A stretch of 35,847 nucleotides of DNA from Pseudomonadota bacterium. Its GTDB lineage: Bacteria > Pseudomonadota > Alphaproteobacteria > HIMB59. Within the stretch, counting starts at the first letter, position 1. Each line of letters starts with the position of its first letter. The position numbers were made by a program, and so were the translations under genes. Below are positions 1 to 10,359 of this stretch, piece after piece. The DNA is taken from contig JAQBUY010000002.1 of assembly GCA_027623775.1 (NCBI GenBank), positions 1 to 35,847 on the forward strand, written 5' to 3'. The notes beneath the pieces are model-generated. The model did no database searches. It saw nothing but the letters and a program-made list of their open reading frames with translations, and was not told where the DNA came from.

Positions 1-34
1 TTCTAGGATAATTATCTTCTATTGTTATTTTCAA
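1..34 (-). CDS. Possible 5' end of a further operon gene (partial; TTG start overlapping the crcB stop as TTGA; reads M-K-I-T-I-E-D-N-Y-P-R...)
   Basis: Open frame from TTG (34..32) to the window edge; 4-nt TTGA overlap with the crcB TGA stop, the coupling style used elsewhere in this operon; only 11 codons visible. Confidence 0.3.
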   Translation of the reverse strand, partial: MKITIEDNYPR

Positions 35-390
35 TTTTTATTAAAGAAATAAAAACCAATTAAAAAAAATAAAAAAGATATAAGTATATTAGTAAAGAAA
101 AATACAAAAGATTTAAAATATAATTGGTTTGTTAATAAATTAAAAAATTCAATATTAAAGGATGAGAGAGTTGTGAAACTACCTAAAATACCAATATAAA
201 TTAATAAATATGAATTTCCTGAAAATTTATTAAGAAAAATTCCTGCTATTAAGGAACCGAACACATTGACTATAATAGTAGACAATGGCAGGCCCATAAA
301 ATTAAATTGTAAAATACTAACTGCGTATCTTAAAGATGCGCCTATTATAGCTCCTATAATAATAGCTAAATAAGAGCTGAGTGAAGTCAA
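31..390 (-). CDS. crcB: CrcB/Fluc-family fluoride channel
   Basis: 119 aa, four hydrophobic segments, motifs GASLRYAVS, NVFGSLIAGI, GSFTTLSSFNIE typical of CrcB. Confidence 0.88.
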   Translation of the reverse strand: MTSLSSYLAIIIGAIIGASLRYAVSILQFNFMGLPLSTIIVNVFGSLIAGIFLNKFSGNSYLLIYIGILGSFTTLSSFNIEFFNLLTNQLYFKSFVFFFTNILISFLFFLIGFYFFNKN

Positions 391-391
391 A

Positions 392-748
392 TTATTTTGT
401 AAATTGAATTATGCTAGTGTGAGCAAAGTCACCAACTCGGTTACCTTTTTTAATTATTCTTGTGTAACCACCATTAGTATCTAAAAATTTTTTTGAAATC
501 TCAACAAATAACTTACTAGTTGCTTCTTGGTTATTAAATAAACTTGATAGAATAATTCTTCTATTAGCTAAAGTGTCAGTTCTAGCTTTAGTTACTAATT
601 TTTCTATAAACGGTCTTAACTCTTTTGCCTTTTCTGTAGTTGTGGTAATAGATTCATGCTTAATCAGACTAATTGATAGATTTCTTAATAATGCTAATCT
701 ATGAGAAGAAGTTCTATTTAACTTTCTTTGTTTTAATCCGTGTTTCAT
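392..748 (-). CDS. rplQ: 50S ribosomal protein L17
   Basis: MKHGLKQRKLNRTSSHRLALLRNLSISLIKHESITTTTEKAKELRPFIEKLVTKAR; follows rpoA. Confidence 0.97.
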   Translation of the reverse strand: MKHGLKQRKLNRTSSHRLALLRNLSISLIKHESITTTTEKAKELRPFIEKLVTKARTDTLANRRIILSSLFNNQEATSKLFVEISKKFLDTNGGYTRIIKKGNRVGDFAHTSIIQFTK

Positions 749-750
749 AT

Positions 751-1779
751 TTAAACCTTAAATGGATCTTCGTAACGCTTAGATAACTCGTCAATGTTTT
801 CAGGAGGCCATCCAGGTAAATCCATACCCATTGACAAACTCATTGATACAAGAACTTCTTTTATCTCATCTAGAGATTTTCTGCCAAAATTTGGAGTTCT
901 TAACATTTCACCTTCTGTCTTTTGAACTAAATCACCAATATAAAAAATATTATCATTTTTTAGACAATTAGCTGATCTAACTGATAATTCTAATTCGTCG
1001 ACTTTCTTTAAAAGATTTTTATTAAATTGTGGCTCATTAGAAGATTTTAATTGTTTTCTATCTTCTTCTGTAGGTTCTTCAAAATTAATAAAGGGCTTAA
1101 GTTGATCTTGAAGTATCCTAGCTGCTAAAGCAGCAGCTTCATCTGGTGTAATTACACCGTTTGTTTCAATATTTAAAATTAGTTTATCAAAATCTGTATC
1201 TTGACCTATTCTTGAATTTTCAACTTTAAAAGAAACCCTTTTCACAGGACTAAAAGTACTATCAAGTATTATTTGTCCAACACTTTTACTATCCTCAGAT
1301 TTATTTTTATCAGCAGGTAAGTATCCTTTATTAACATCTAAAAATATTTCAAGGTTAACTTCCGTATTACTATCTAAATTCATAATAACGACATCTTTAT
1401 CAACAATTTCAACCTCACTATTTTCTTCAAAATCAGAAGATAAGACTTCTTTAGGTCCTTTTACATTTAATGACATTTTCTGAGTATGATTACTTTTAGA
1501 GTTAAATGTGACATTTTTTAAGTTCATAATAATATCAGTTACGTCCTCGCGAACACCTTCAAGAGATGAAAATTCATGTAGAACTCCATTAATTTTAATT
1601 GAAGTCATTGCAGTACCCTGAAGAGAAGAAAGTAATACTCTTCTTAGAGCGTTACCCAAAGTAGTACCGTAACCTTTTTCTAAAGGTTCAATTATCACAG
1701 TTCCAAATTTTTTATTTTCACTAATTTTATACTCAACTTTATTAGGCTTAACTAACGTAATCCAATTATTCTCTATCAC
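751..1779 (-). CDS. rpoA: RNA polymerase alpha subunit
   Basis: 342 aa; alpha-NTD ([53 protein letters not shown]) and alpha-CTD ([14 protein letters not shown]). Confidence 0.98.
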   Translation of the reverse strand: MIENNWITLVKPNKVEYKISENKKFGTVIIEPLEKGYGTTLGNALRRVLLSSLQGTAMTSIKINGVLHEFSSLEGVREDVTDIIMNLKNVTFNSKSNHTQKMSLNVKGPKEVLSSDFEENSEVEIVDKDVVIMNLDSNTEVNLEIFLDVNKGYLPADKNKSEDSKSVGQIILDSTFSPVKRVSFKVENSRIGQDTDFDKLILNIETNGVITPDEAAALAARILQDQLKPFINFEEPTEEDRKQLKSSNEPQFNKNLLKKVDELELSVRSANCLKNDNIFYIGDLVQKTEGEMLRTPNFGRKSLDEIKEVLVSMSLSMGMDLPGWPPENIDELSKRYEDPFKV

Positions 1780-1803
1780 TTCATATCTCCTTAAAAATTA
1801 ACT

Positions 1804-2199
1804 TTAAACTCTTCTTTTTTTCTTTGCTCTGCATCCATTATGAGGTAACGGTGTCACGTCTTTAATATTAGAAATAGAAAATCCAATATTTTGCAATGCT
1901 CTTAAAGCTGATTCACGACCAGATCCAGGTCCTTTCATAAGCACATCTAATTTTCTTAAACCTAAGTCATAAGCTTTTTTACCAGCTGCATCAGTTGCTA
2001 ATTGAGCTGCATAAGGTGTAGATTTTTTTGAACCCCTAAACCCCATGGTTCCACACGAAGACCATGAAACAGCATTTCCATTAGTGTCAGCGATAGTGAT
2101 TATAGTATTATTAAATGAACTATTGATATGTACTATACCATTAGGATTATAATCCTTTTTTTTCTTTTTAACTTCCGTTTTTTTATCTTGTTTAGCCAT
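1804..2199 (-). CDS. rpsK: 30S ribosomal protein S11
   Basis: [46 protein letters not shown]...[15 protein letters not shown]. Confidence 0.98.
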   Translation of the reverse strand: MAKQDKKTEVKKKKKDYNPNGIVHINSSFNNTIITIADTNGNAVSWSSCGTMGFRGSKKSTPYAAQLATDAAGKKAYDLGLRKLDVLMKGPGSGRESALRALQNIGFSISNIKDVTPLPHNGCRAKKKRRV

Positions 2200-2205
2200 A
2201 TTTAT

Positions 2206-2583
2206 TTATTTTGTAACTTTCTTTTTACCAGCTATTGCTACAGATTTACCTTTACGAGTTCTAGCATTAGTATGAGTTCTTTGACCTCTAGTTGGTAGTT
2301 GCCTTCTATGTCTTAAACCCCTATAGCAACCTAAATCCTTTAGTCTTTTAATATTTTGAGAAACTGTTCTTCTAAGATCTCCCTCAACAGTATAACTTTC
2401 TTCAATAATTTTTCTAACTTTGGTAATTTCATCTTCAGAGCAGTCTTTAATTCTCTTACTAAAATCTAAACCTGTACTAGTACAAATATCAGCAGCAAAC
2501 TTAGGACCTATACCATGAATATAAGTTAAAGATATTATAGCTCTTTTATTTACTGGTATGTTTACGCCTGCTATTCTTGCCAA
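2206..2583 (-). CDS. rpsM: 30S ribosomal protein S13 (TTG start codon, AGGAGA Shine-Dalgarno)
   Basis: [30 protein letters not shown]...[15 protein letters not shown]; start codon at 2583..2581 reads TTG. Confidence 0.97.
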   Translation of the reverse strand: MARIAGVNIPVNKRAIISLTYIHGIGPKFAADICTSTGLDFSKRIKDCSEDEITKVRKIIEESYTVEGDLRRTVSQNIKRLKDLGCYRGLRHRRQLPTRGQRTHTNARTRKGKSVAIAGKKKVTK

Positions 2584-2606
2584 TTGAGATCTCCTGAATG
2601 GGTGAA

Positions 2607-2633
2607 ACTATAAAAAAAAATATATTTAGTCAA
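2607..2633 (-). promoter_or_regulatory. Candidate sigma70 promoter upstream of rpsM
   Basis: Minus strand TTGACT (2633..2628), 15-nt spacer, TATAGT (2612..2607); spacer is suboptimal; sits in one of the few real intergenic gaps of the operon. Confidence 0.4.
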
Positions 2634-2644
2634 CAAAAATACTC

Positions 2645-3199
2645 CTATAACCCTTTTAAAAAGCCTTTAATTTCAGTATTAATTGACTCAAGGCTATTAT
2701 TTGCTTCAATATTCTTTAAATTGAAGTTTAAATCAACAAAATTTAATATTTCTTTATATGTTTCTTGATATATTTCAAACCTTTTATCAAATACGTTATC
2801 ATCTTTCCTAGATTCAATTTGAGATCTTTTTAAAATTCTTTCCTTAAGTACATTTTTTTCTACATTAAAATTAAATACTATTTTTGATTTTTCTTCATGA
2901 ATTAACTTAGAAAGAAATTCTGCTTGTTTTAAACTTCTAGGATATCCGTCAATCAATATATCTTCACCTTTAAGGGCATTAAATTTATCAATTAAAACTT
3001 GATTGACTAAATTGTCATCAATTAACTCACCTTTATCCATTTTTTCTTTTATTTGATTACCAAAAATAGATCCGTCTGATGATTTTTCTAATAGTAAACT
3101 ACTTACTGTAAGAATGATAAGGTTAGGTAGATCTTCTTTTAATAAATGAGCTTGAGTGCCTTTACCTGATCCAGGAGGCCCAATAAAAATTATAACCAT
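2645..3199 (-). CDS. adk: Adenylate kinase
   Basis: P-loop MVIIFIGPPGSGKGTQA, DGYPRSLKQAEFL motif; 184 aa; between secY and rpsM. Confidence 0.95.
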   Translation of the reverse strand: MVIIFIGPPGSGKGTQAHLLKEDLPNLIILTVSSLLLEKSSDGSIFGNQIKEKMDKGELIDDNLVNQVLIDKFNALKGEDILIDGYPRSLKQAEFLSKLIHEEKSKIVFNFNVEKNVLKERILKRSQIESRKDDNVFDKRFEIYQETYKEILNFVDLNFNLKNIEANNSLESINTEIKGFLKGL

Positions 3200-4518
3200 T
3201 TACTTTTATAGACTTTATTTTTACTTAGAGCTTTTTCATATTGAGAACTGTAAAGCTGTGTTTGAATTTGAGAAAAGAAATCCATAGCGACAACAACAAC
3301 AATTAGTAAACTTGTACCGCCAAGATAAAAAGGAACGGATAGTTTTGCAATTAAAAATTCTGGTATTAATGCTATTAGTCCAAGATATATCGCTCCCACA
3401 AAAGTTAATCTGTAAATAACATGCTCAAGATAAGCAGCAGTTTGTTCTCCAGGTCTATACCCAACAACAAATCCGCCATAGTTTCTGAGATTATCAGCTT
3501 GTTCTTTAGGATTAAAAACAATGCCCGTATAAAAAAATGCAAAGAAAATAATTAAGGAGAAAAAGGTAAGCATATAAAGAGGCTTACCATGACCTAAATA
3601 AAAACTAATAGTAGATAAAATTCCTTCAGATGATGAAGAAAAATTTGAAATGGTATTAGGAAATAATAATAAAGAAGATGCAAAAATTGCAGGAATAACA
3701 CCCGCTACATTAACTTTTAAAGGTAGGTAAGAGGACTGACCTCCAAAAACTTTATTACCTACTTGTCTTTTTGGATATTGAACAAGTAATCTTCTTTGTG
3801 CTCTCTCAACAAAACAGATCACTACAACTAAAGCTAGCATTAGACCAATAATTAAAAGAATTGAAATAGCACTTAATGCTCCAGTTCTACCCAATTCAAA
3901 TGTATTAAATATTGCAAATGGAAGATTGGCAACAATGCCGGCAAATATAATTATAGATATTCCACTACCAAAACCATTTTCTGTAATTTGCTCACCAAGC
4001 CACATTAAAAATACAGTACCGGCAGTCATACAGATTACTGAAGATATTTGAAAAAATAAGACGCTCCCAAGAGTAGGATCAACAGTATCTGAAATATTTA
4101 GCATTCCGTTTGATATGCCATAGCTTTGAAATAATGCTAATACGATAGTTAAATATCTTGTGTATTGCTGTATTTTTTTTCTTCCGATAGTTCCCTGCTC
4201 CTTTAAAGCTTTTAATCCATCAAAAGATGATTGCATTAATTGCATAATAATAGAGGCAGATATATAAGGCATAACACCAAGAGTAAAAATGGACATTCTC
4301 ATGAGTGCTCCACCAGAAAACATATCAAATATTCCTAAAATTCCATCCTTGTGTTGACTAAATATTTGCTCAAGTACGGCAGAATTAATACCTGGGATTG
4401 GGATGTAAGTGCCTAGGCGATAGACAACTAATGCAAATAATATAAAACCCAATTTCTTAAAAAGACCTGAGCTTTTGATAGCTTCGTTATAATCTATATT
4501 TGGAACTTTTGTGTTCAT
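3190..4518 (-). CDS. secY: Preprotein translocase subunit SecY
   Basis: 442 aa polytopic; GIFDMFSGGALMRMSIFTLGVMPYISASIIMQL, GFGSGISIIIFAGIV. Confidence 0.97.
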   Translation of the reverse strand: MNTKVPNIDYNEAIKSSGLFKKLGFILFALVVYRLGTYIPIPGINSAVLEQIFSQHKDGILGIFDMFSGGALMRMSIFTLGVMPYISASIIMQLMQSSFDGLKALKEQGTIGRKKIQQYTRYLTIVLALFQSYGISNGMLNISDTVDPTLGSVLFFQISSVICMTAGTVFLMWLGEQITENGFGSGISIIIFAGIVANLPFAIFNTFELGRTGALSAISILLIIGLMLALVVVICFVERAQRRLLVQYPKRQVGNKVFGGQSSYLPLKVNVAGVIPAIFASSLLLFPNTISNFSSSSEGILSTISFYLGHGKPLYMLTFFSLIIFFAFFYTGIVFNPKEQADNLRNYGGFVVGYRPGEQTAAYLEHVIYRLTFVGAIYLGLIALIPEFLIAKLSVPFYLGGTSLLIVVVVAMDFFSQIQTQLYSSQYEKALSKNKVYKSKWL

Positions 4519-4536
4519 AAAACTAAATTAAAAAAA

Positions 4537-4971
4537 TTATAGAATTGATCCACCTAAGGATTCAACTCTTTTTTTAGCACCTTCAGTAAATTTAAAATCT
4601 TTAAATTGAAGTTTTTTCTTAAAGGCTAGGGAATCTATTATTTTAATAGATTTTTTTAGATCCTTTTTCTTTAAGAAACCATTATTAATTAAAAATTCAT
4701 GATTAATCATAGAACCTTCATCAATAGCATTAAAATTATTTAAAGGTATTGTTAAAGAAGTAGGATTTTGCTTTTTCAAAGAATTGAAACCTCTTTTTGG
4801 AATTTTTCTGTAAATTGGCATTTGACCACCTTCAAATGTAGTAACAGCTACACCAGATCTTGATTTTTGACCTTTATGACCACGTCCCGATGTTTTGCCT
4901 AATCCAGATCCGCCACCACGACCTTTACGTTTTTTATTAGTTTCTCTTTGTTTAATTAATTTATCTAACAT
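4537..4971 (-). CDS. rplO: 50S ribosomal protein L15 (start placed at internal Met [10 protein letters not shown])
   Basis: [32 protein letters not shown]-track start at 5001 would overlap rpsE by 29 nt, whereas ATG at 4971 lies 1 nt after the rpsE stop. Confidence 0.93.
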   Translation of the reverse strand: MLDKLIKQRETNKKRKGRGGGSGLGKTSGRGHKGQKSRSGVAVTTFEGGQMPIYRKIPKRGFNSLKKQNPTSLTIPLNNFNAIDEGSMINHEFLINNGFLKKKDLKKSIKIIDSLAFKKKLQFKDFKFTEGAKKRVESLGGSIL

Positions 4972-4972
4972 A

Positions 4973-5491
4973 TTAATTTTCTCTTTTATTAATAACTTCA
5001 TTCATATCAATACCTCTTCTAGCCGCAACTGATTTAGGAGTATTAATTGATTGTAATGCTTTCATAGTTGATTTTACAATATTGTGTGGATTTTTAGTTC
5101 CTATTGCCTTTGAAACGATATCTGAAATACCTAACGATTCAAAAATAGCTCTTGAAGGACCACCGGAGATAATACCAGTACCCTTTGGTGCACTTCTTAA
5201 AATAACAGTACTCGATGAAAATTTAGCCTTTACATCATGATGTATAGTTCTGCCTTCCCTTAAAGGAATTCTTACCCAGGTTTTTTTTGCTTCTTCAGAT
5301 GCTTTTCTTATGGCTTCAGGAACTTCCTTAGCTTTTCCTGAACCGAAACCAACTCTCCCCTGACCATCACCACTTATAACTAAAGCGGCAAAACCAAATC
5401 TTCTTCCACCTTTTACAACCTTAGAAACTCTTCTAATTTGTATTAATTTTTCAACTAAATCTTTATCAACTTCTCTTTTATTAAAATCCAT
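4973..5491 (-). CDS. rpsE: 30S ribosomal protein S5
   Basis: [53 protein letters not shown]. Confidence 0.97.
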   Translation of the reverse strand: MDFNKREVDKDLVEKLIQIRRVSKVVKGGRRFGFAALVISGDGQGRVGFGSGKAKEVPEAIRKASEEAKKTWVRIPLREGRTIHHDVKAKFSSSTVILRSAPKGTGIISGGPSRAIFESLGISDIVSKAIGTKNPHNIVKSTMKALQSINTPKSVAARRGIDMNEVINKREN

Positions 5492-5838
5492 TAAAATACC
5501 AAACCTTTCTCTCTAGCAGCATCTGCAAGACTTTTTAGTCTACCGTGATATTTATAAGGTCCTTTATCAAATTTTACTTCCTTAATACCTGCCGCCAAAG
5601 CAAGTTCAGCAATTTTTAAACCTACTTCTTTAGCAATATCAGTTTTTTTAATTTCTTCAGTTTTTTTTATTTTTTCAGAAGAAAAAGAGCAAAGAGTAAC
5701 ATCATTTTTAATAGAAGTAACAGATGCATATATATGTCTCGATGATCTAAAAATATGAAGTCTGTGTTTTTGAATTCCATTAAGTTTTTTTCTAACTCTA
5801 GACTTTCTTCTATTTATTTGTGCAAGATTTTTAGTCAT
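5491..5838 (-). CDS. rplR: 50S ribosomal protein L18
   Basis: RRKSRVRKKLNG...RLHIFRSSRHIYASV...FDKGPYKYHGRLKSLADAAREKGL. Confidence 0.96.
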   Translation of the reverse strand: MTKNLAQINRRKSRVRKKLNGIQKHRLHIFRSSRHIYASVTSIKNDVTLCSFSSEKIKKTEEIKKTDIAKEVGLKIAELALAAGIKEVKFDKGPYKYHGRLKSLADAAREKGLVF

Positions 5839-5843
5839 TTTAA

Positions 5844-6362
5844 TTACTTCTTCTTTCCTTCTTTGCGGTAAATCTTTTCACCCTTATATCTAATACCTTT
5901 GCCCTTATAAGGTTCAGGTTTTCTATAACTTTTTATTTTTGCTGCAACTTGACCAACCAATTGTTTGCTTGATCCAGTAACTGATACGTTAGTATTTTTT
6001 TCTACTGTAATAGTAATACTTTCAGGAATAGTAAAATTAATATCATGACTATATCCAAGTGAAAGAACTAGATCTTTACCATTAATATTAGCCTTATAAC
6101 CCGTACCTACTAATTCTAGTTTTTTCTCAAATCCTTTTGAATTGCCGTGAATTTCATTCTTAATATTTGCATAAATTGTACCAAGCAATGCCTTATTTTC
6201 ACTAGTCAACATAATTTCATTATTATCAATATTTACATTGATGGATTTTGGAATAGATGTGGAAGACTTACCTAACTTACCCTCAACATTAAGTAAATTA
6301 TCAGACAAAGAAACTTTAACTTCATCACTTATAATAATTGGGTTTTTTGCAAGTCTTGACAT
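5844..6362 (-). CDS. rplF: 50S ribosomal protein L6
   Basis: MSRLAKNPIIISDEVKVS...PEPYKGKGIRYKGEKIYRKEGKKK. Confidence 0.97.
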   Translation of the reverse strand: MSRLAKNPIIISDEVKVSLSDNLLNVEGKLGKSSTSIPKSINVNIDNNEIMLTSENKALLGTIYANIKNEIHGNSKGFEKKLELVGTGYKANINGKDLVLSLGYSHDINFTIPESITITVEKNTNVSVTGSSKQLVGQVAAKIKSYRKPEPYKGKGIRYKGEKIYRKEGKKK

Positions 6363-6368
6363 GATAAA

Positions 6369-6755
6369 TTAAAATACAGAAATAAGTATTTCACCACCTA
6401 AATTTTTAGATCTAGCATCATGATCAGTCATAACGCCTTTGGAAGTTGATAAAATTGTCGATCCAAGACCACCAATTGTTTTAGGAATTTCTGTAGATGA
6501 AGTATAGACACGGCATCCTTGTTTAGAAATTTTTTCAATTTTTTGAATAAGTGGTTTTCCGTTATAATATTTTAATTTAATTAAGATAGATTTTTTAATA
6601 TCGCCTTGTTGGAAATAATCTTCAATAAAACCTTCTTTCTTAAGGACTTCACAAACCCTCATATTAGTACTTGAGAAAATAGCAATAATTTCTTGTTTTT
6701 GAGCTTTCTGACCATTTCTAATTCTTGTAATCATATCTGCTAAAGTATCACTCAT
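6369..6755 (-). CDS. rpsH: 30S ribosomal protein S8
   Basis: MSDTLADMITRIRNGQ...STSKGVMTDHDARSKNLGGEILISVF. Confidence 0.97.
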   Translation of the reverse strand: MSDTLADMITRIRNGQKAQKQEIIAIFSSTNMRVCEVLKKEGFIEDYFQQGDIKKSILIKLKYYNGKPLIQKIEKISKQGCRVYTSSTEIPKTIGGLGSTILSTSKGVMTDHDARSKNLGGEILISVF

Positions 6756-6759
6756 ACTG

Positions 6760-7065
6760 TTACCAACTCGCCTTTGTCATACCTGGTATTTGTCCTTTAC
6801 CGGCTAATTCTCTAATTGCAATTCTAGATAAACCAAATTTACTATATACACCTCTAGGTCTACCAGAAAAAAAACATCTATTTCTATATCTATTTTTTGA
6901 AGAATTTCTAGGAAGTGAATCTATTTTAATCTGTGCTTTAATTCTATCCTCAAAAGAGACATCTTTATTCATAAGAATATCCTTAAGTGAATTACGTTTT
7001 TTTTTTAAACGATTAATAAGAACTTCTCTATTTAAGTTTTTTTGTATTGCGCTCTGTTTTGCCAT
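6760..7065 (-). CDS. rpsN: 30S ribosomal protein S14 (long, zinc-free form)
   Basis: 101 aa; [44 protein letters not shown]. Confidence 0.97.
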   Translation of the reverse strand: MAKQSAIQKNLNREVLINRLKKKRNSLKDILMNKDVSFEDRIKAQIKIDSLPRNSSKNRYRNRCFFSGRPRGVYSKFGLSRIAIRELAGKGQIPGMTKASW

Positions 7066-7066
7066 G

Positions 7067-7600
7067 TTAATTATAAAAAGGGAAATTCATTAATTTTAAT
7101 AACTCATACCCTTGTGTATCATCCTTTGCTGAAGTAGCGATAGTGATATCAAATCCAAACACATTTTCAACATTTTCCACACTAATTTCTGGAAAAATAA
7201 TATGATCTTTAATACCAATTGTTATATTTCCTCTGCCATCAAAGGATTTCTTTGAAAAACCTCTAAAATCTTTAATTCTAGGCATAGCTATACTAACTAG
7301 CCTGTCATAAAATTCCATCATTTTTTTTTTTCTAAGAGTTATTGTTAAGCCAACAGGCATTCCTTCTCTAATTTTAAAAGAAGCGATAGCCTTTTTAGCA
7401 TGTTTAACAACAGGCATTTGACCAGACAAAAGAGACATGTCTTTTTTAATTTTTTCTATAGCTTTGTTATCTTCTTTTTGCTTACCAATACCAGCGTTAA
7501 TAACTATTTTTTGAATTTTAGGTAAAGCTAATTTATGAGCAATCCCTAAATTCTTTGAAAGTTGTTCATTAACATTAAATATTTCATAAACAGTAGTCAT
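7067..7600 (-). CDS. rplE: 50S ribosomal protein L5
   Basis: [19 protein letters not shown]...[31 protein letters not shown]. Confidence 0.97.
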   Translation of the reverse strand: MTTVYEIFNVNEQLSKNLGIAHKLALPKIQKIVINAGIGKQKEDNKAIEKIKKDMSLLSGQMPVVKHAKKAIASFKIREGMPVGLTITLRKKKMMEFYDRLVSIAMPRIKDFRGFSKKSFDGRGNITIGIKDHIIFPEISVENVENVFGFDITIATSAKDDTQGYELLKLMNFPFYN

Positions 7601-7908
7601 TAGTATTTTTCTCCATTGGATTTTAATATTCTTACTTTTTTACCTTCTTCAATTTTAAAACCAACTCTACTAGGCTTTTTGTTTTTTGCGTCATAAGCTA
7701 ATATATTTGAAATATGAATAGGCATATCTTTATTTACGATGCCACCTTTTGAATCTTGAGAAGGTTTTTCGTGTTTTTTAACAACATTAATACCAGGAAT
7801 TAATACTTTATCAGCAGATACTAAAACTTTAGCAATTTTACCAATTTTACCTTTATCTTTACCTGTTGTTACAATAACTTCATCACCTTTTTTATATTTT
7901 TTTATCAT
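7600..7908 (-). CDS. rplX: 50S ribosomal protein L24
   Basis: KY motif KKGDEVIVTTGKDKGKIGKIAKVL; position between rplN and rplE. Confidence 0.96.
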   Translation of the reverse strand: MIKKYKKGDEVIVTTGKDKGKIGKIAKVLVSADKVLIPGINVVKKHEKPSQDSKGGIVNKDMPIHISNILAYDAKNKKPSRVGFKIEEGKKVRILKSNGEKY

Positions 7909-7909
7909 G

Positions 7910-8278
7910 TTATAAAACCTCTGGTGCTAAACTTACAATCTTCATCATATTTTTTTTTCGAAGTTCTCTAGTTACTGGACCGAATATTCTTGTGCCAATT
8001 GGTTCATTTGATTTATCTAATAAAACAGCAGAGTTAGAATCAAATTTAATTGACGTTCCATCTTTTCTGATTAGTGGTTTTTTTGTTCTAACTATTACAG
8101 CACGCTGAACCTCACCTTTTTTAACTTTAGATCTTGGAATTGCGTCTTTAATTGAAACAATAATAATATCACCAATTCTTGCATATCGCCTCTTAGATCC
8201 ACCTATCACTTTAATACATTGAATAAGTTTAGCTCCGGAATTATCAGCAACTAATAGTTTTGTTTCAGTCTGAATCAT
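7910..8278 (-). CDS. rplN: 50S ribosomal protein L14
   Basis: [48 protein letters not shown]. Confidence 0.98.
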   Translation of the reverse strand: MIQTETKLLVADNSGAKLIQCIKVIGGSKRRYARIGDIIIVSIKDAIPRSKVKKGEVQRAVIVRTKKPLIRKDGTSIKFDSNSAVLLDKSNEPIGTRIFGPVTRELRKKNMMKIVSLAPEVL

Positions 8279-8279
8279 A

Positions 8280-8507
8280 TTAAATCACTATCTCCCACGA
8301 TTTTCTTTTTGATAAAGGTTTTGATTCCACAATTTTGACATGGTCACCTACTGATGAACTATTATTCTCATCATGAGCTAAATATTTTTTAGAAACCCTA
8401 ATAATTTTTTTATAAATTGGATGAGTAGTCTGTCTAGTTACTAAGACTGAAACAGTTTTATCTCCAGTTTTTTTTATAATTTTTCCCGTTAAAACTCTTT
8501 TAGGCAT
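8280..8507 (-). CDS. rpsQ: 30S ribosomal protein S17
   Basis: [47 protein letters not shown]. Confidence 0.96.
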   Translation of the reverse strand: MPKRVLTGKIIKKTGDKTVSVLVTRQTTHPIYKKIIRVSKKYLAHDENNSSSVGDHVKIVESKPLSKRKSWEIVI

Positions 8508-8655
8508 TTTCTGTATTTCCTTTTGTTAAATGAATTGCAATTTTTTTTCTAATTTTTTTAAATTGTGAAGTGTCTGTTAACTGACCACTTTTTTTCATTA
8601 TTTTAAGATTAAATATCTCTTTTTTTAAATCATTAATATCTTTTAAATTTTTCAT
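8500..8655 (-). CDS. rpmC: 50S ribosomal protein L29 (51 aa; not in supplied ORF track)
   Basis: Hand translation: [55 protein letters not shown] overlap with the rplP stop and 8-nt overlap with the rpsQ start; canonical rplP-rpmC-rpsQ position. Confidence 0.93.
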   Translation of the reverse strand: MKNLKDINDLKKEIFNLKIMKKSGQLTDTSQFKKIRKKIAIHLTKGNTENA

Positions 8656-9068
8656 TGGTAATGGTCCCTTGCTATAAAGCTAGTTTTAACAGGTAGTTTA
8701 GCTGCAGCTAAAGCAAAAGCTTCTTTTGCTAATTTTTTATCAACACCATCAACTTCAAACATAATTGTTCCAGGTTTGACTCTAACAACCCATCTATCTA
8801 TATTGCCTTTTCCTTTACCCATTCTAACTTCTGCAGGTTTTGATGTTACAGGTACATCTGGAAAAATCATGATCCATAATCTTCCTGCTCTCTTAAGGTG
8901 TCTAGAAATAGTTCTTCTAGCAGACTCAATTTGTCTAGATGAAATTCTTTCTGGTTGTAATGACTTAAGACCATAAAAACCAAAACTTAATTCATGGTTA
9001 CCTTTAGCATGACCATGAATTCTACCCTTAAATTGTTTCCTGTGTTTTGTATTTGCTGGTAATAACAT
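8652..9068 (-). CDS. rplP: 50S ribosomal protein L16
   Basis: [59 protein letters not shown]. Confidence 0.98.
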   Translation of the reverse strand: MLLPANTKHRKQFKGRIHGHAKGNHELSFGFYGLKSLQPERISSRQIESARRTISRHLKRAGRLWIMIFPDVPVTSKPAEVRMGKGKGNIDRWVVRVKPGTIMFEVDGVDKKLAKEAFALAAAKLPVKTSFIARDHYQ

Positions 9069-9074
9069 CTTTTT

Positions 9075-9740
9075 TTATTTCTCTTTTTTATCTTCTGTTT
9101 TAATAGGTTTAGCAGAAGTTTTACTTTCACCCTTAAATAACCAAACTTTAATTCCTATAATACCATATGTAGTAAGAGCTCTAGCAGTTGCATAATCTAT
9201 ATCAGCTCTTAATGTATGTAAAGGGACGGATCCATCTGAAAATTTTTCAGTTCTGGCTATTTCCGCACCACCTAAACGTCCTCCACAAACAATTTTAATT
9301 CCCTTAGCACCCAGTTTCATTGCTGACATTCCGGATCTTTTCATCGCTTTTCTAAATGCAATTCTTTTTTCCAGTTGTTTAGCTATCGAATCAGCTACTA
9401 GAGTAGCGTCAACTTCAGGTTTTTTTATTTCTTTAATATCGAGTGAAACCTTTTTAACAGATAACTTAGCAATACCCTTTTTTAATTTTTCAATATCCGC
9501 ACCTTTTTTACCAATTAATACACCAGGTTTTGATGTATGAATTATAATTCTTAGGTTATCAGCAGCTCTCTCAATATTAACAGAACTAATACCTGCTATG
9601 GAGTAGTTTTTTTCTATATAAGATCTAATTGAATGGTCTTCTTTTAGCAAAGAAGCATAATGTTTTTTTTCAAACCATGTAGATTCCCAGTATTTATTAA
9701 TACCCATTCTCATAGAGATCGGATTAACTTTTTGTCCCAT
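9075..9740 (-). CDS. rpsC: 30S ribosomal protein S3
   Basis: [23 protein letters not shown]...[16 protein letters not shown] (KH domain). Confidence 0.98.
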   Translation of the reverse strand: MGQKVNPISMRMGINKYWESTWFEKKHYASLLKEDHSIRSYIEKNYSIAGISSVNIERAADNLRIIIHTSKPGVLIGKKGADIEKLKKGIAKLSVKKVSLDIKEIKKPEVDATLVADSIAKQLEKRIAFRKAMKRSGMSAMKLGAKGIKIVCGGRLGGAEIARTEKFSDGSVPLHTLRADIDYATARALTTYGIIGIKVWLFKGESKTSAKPIKTEDKKEK

Positions 9741-10084
9741 TATAACCTCTCCTCTAAAACAACAGTAAGTCTTGAATAAGGTTTAATAATTTTATGAGCT
9801 CTACCTTTACTTTGAGGATTAAATCTTTTTAATCTTATACTTTTCCCAACATAAACTTCCTTAACAATAAGTTTATCAATATCTAGATTGTTATTATTTT
9901 CGGCATTAGCAACTGCTGAATTTAAAGTTTTTAAAATGTCAACACTTACTCTTTTTTGTGAAAATTTTAGTATGTTTATAGCTTCAGATATTTTTTTCTT
10001 TCTAATGTCTTTAACTATCAAATTAACTTTTTGAGGACTAGATCTCAACATTTTATGTATAGCTTTTACTTCTTTATTAATCAT
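9740..10084 (-). CDS. rplV: 50S ribosomal protein L22
   Basis: [51 protein letters not shown]. Confidence 0.96.
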   Translation of the reverse strand: MINKEVKAIHKMLRSSPQKVNLIVKDIRKKKISEAINILKFSQKRVSVDILKTLNSAVANAENNNNLDIDKLIVKEVYVGKSIRLKRFNPQSKGRAHKIIKPYSRLTVVLEERL

Positions 10085-10359
10085 CTAGATACAGCCTTTT
10101 TATTTCCAGCATGTCCTTTAAAAACTCTAGTAGGAGAAAATTCGCCAAGCTTATGACCAACCATATCTTCAGATATATAAACTGGAATAAAAGTTTTTCC
10201 ATTATATACAGCAACAGTAACACCAACAAAATCAGGTATAATGGTTGATCTTCTAGACCAAGTTTTAATCTGACCTTTAGCTTCAGTTTCTTTTGCTTTT
10301 TTAATTTTTTTATAAAGAGTTATATCGAAATATGGTCCCTTCCAAACAGATCTTGTCAT
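10081..10359 (-). CDS. rpsS: 30S ribosomal protein S19
   Basis: [12 protein letters not shown]...[45 protein letters not shown]. Confidence 0.98.
   Translation of the reverse strand: MTRSVWKGPYFDITLYKKIKKAKETEAKGQIKTWSRRSTIIPDFVGVTVAVYNGKTFIPVYISEDMVGHKLGEFSPTRVFKGHAGNKKAVSR

Noticed and set aside
4972-5001. N-terminal extension [10 protein letters not shown] of rplO in the ORF track
   Set aside because: Would overlap rpsE by 29 nt; L15 homology is consistent with starting at [10 protein letters not shown] just after the rpsE stop
8776-8976. Plus-strand ORF antisense to rplP
   Set aside because: Entirely antisense to a confidently assigned ribosomal protein gene; no recognisable family or promoter
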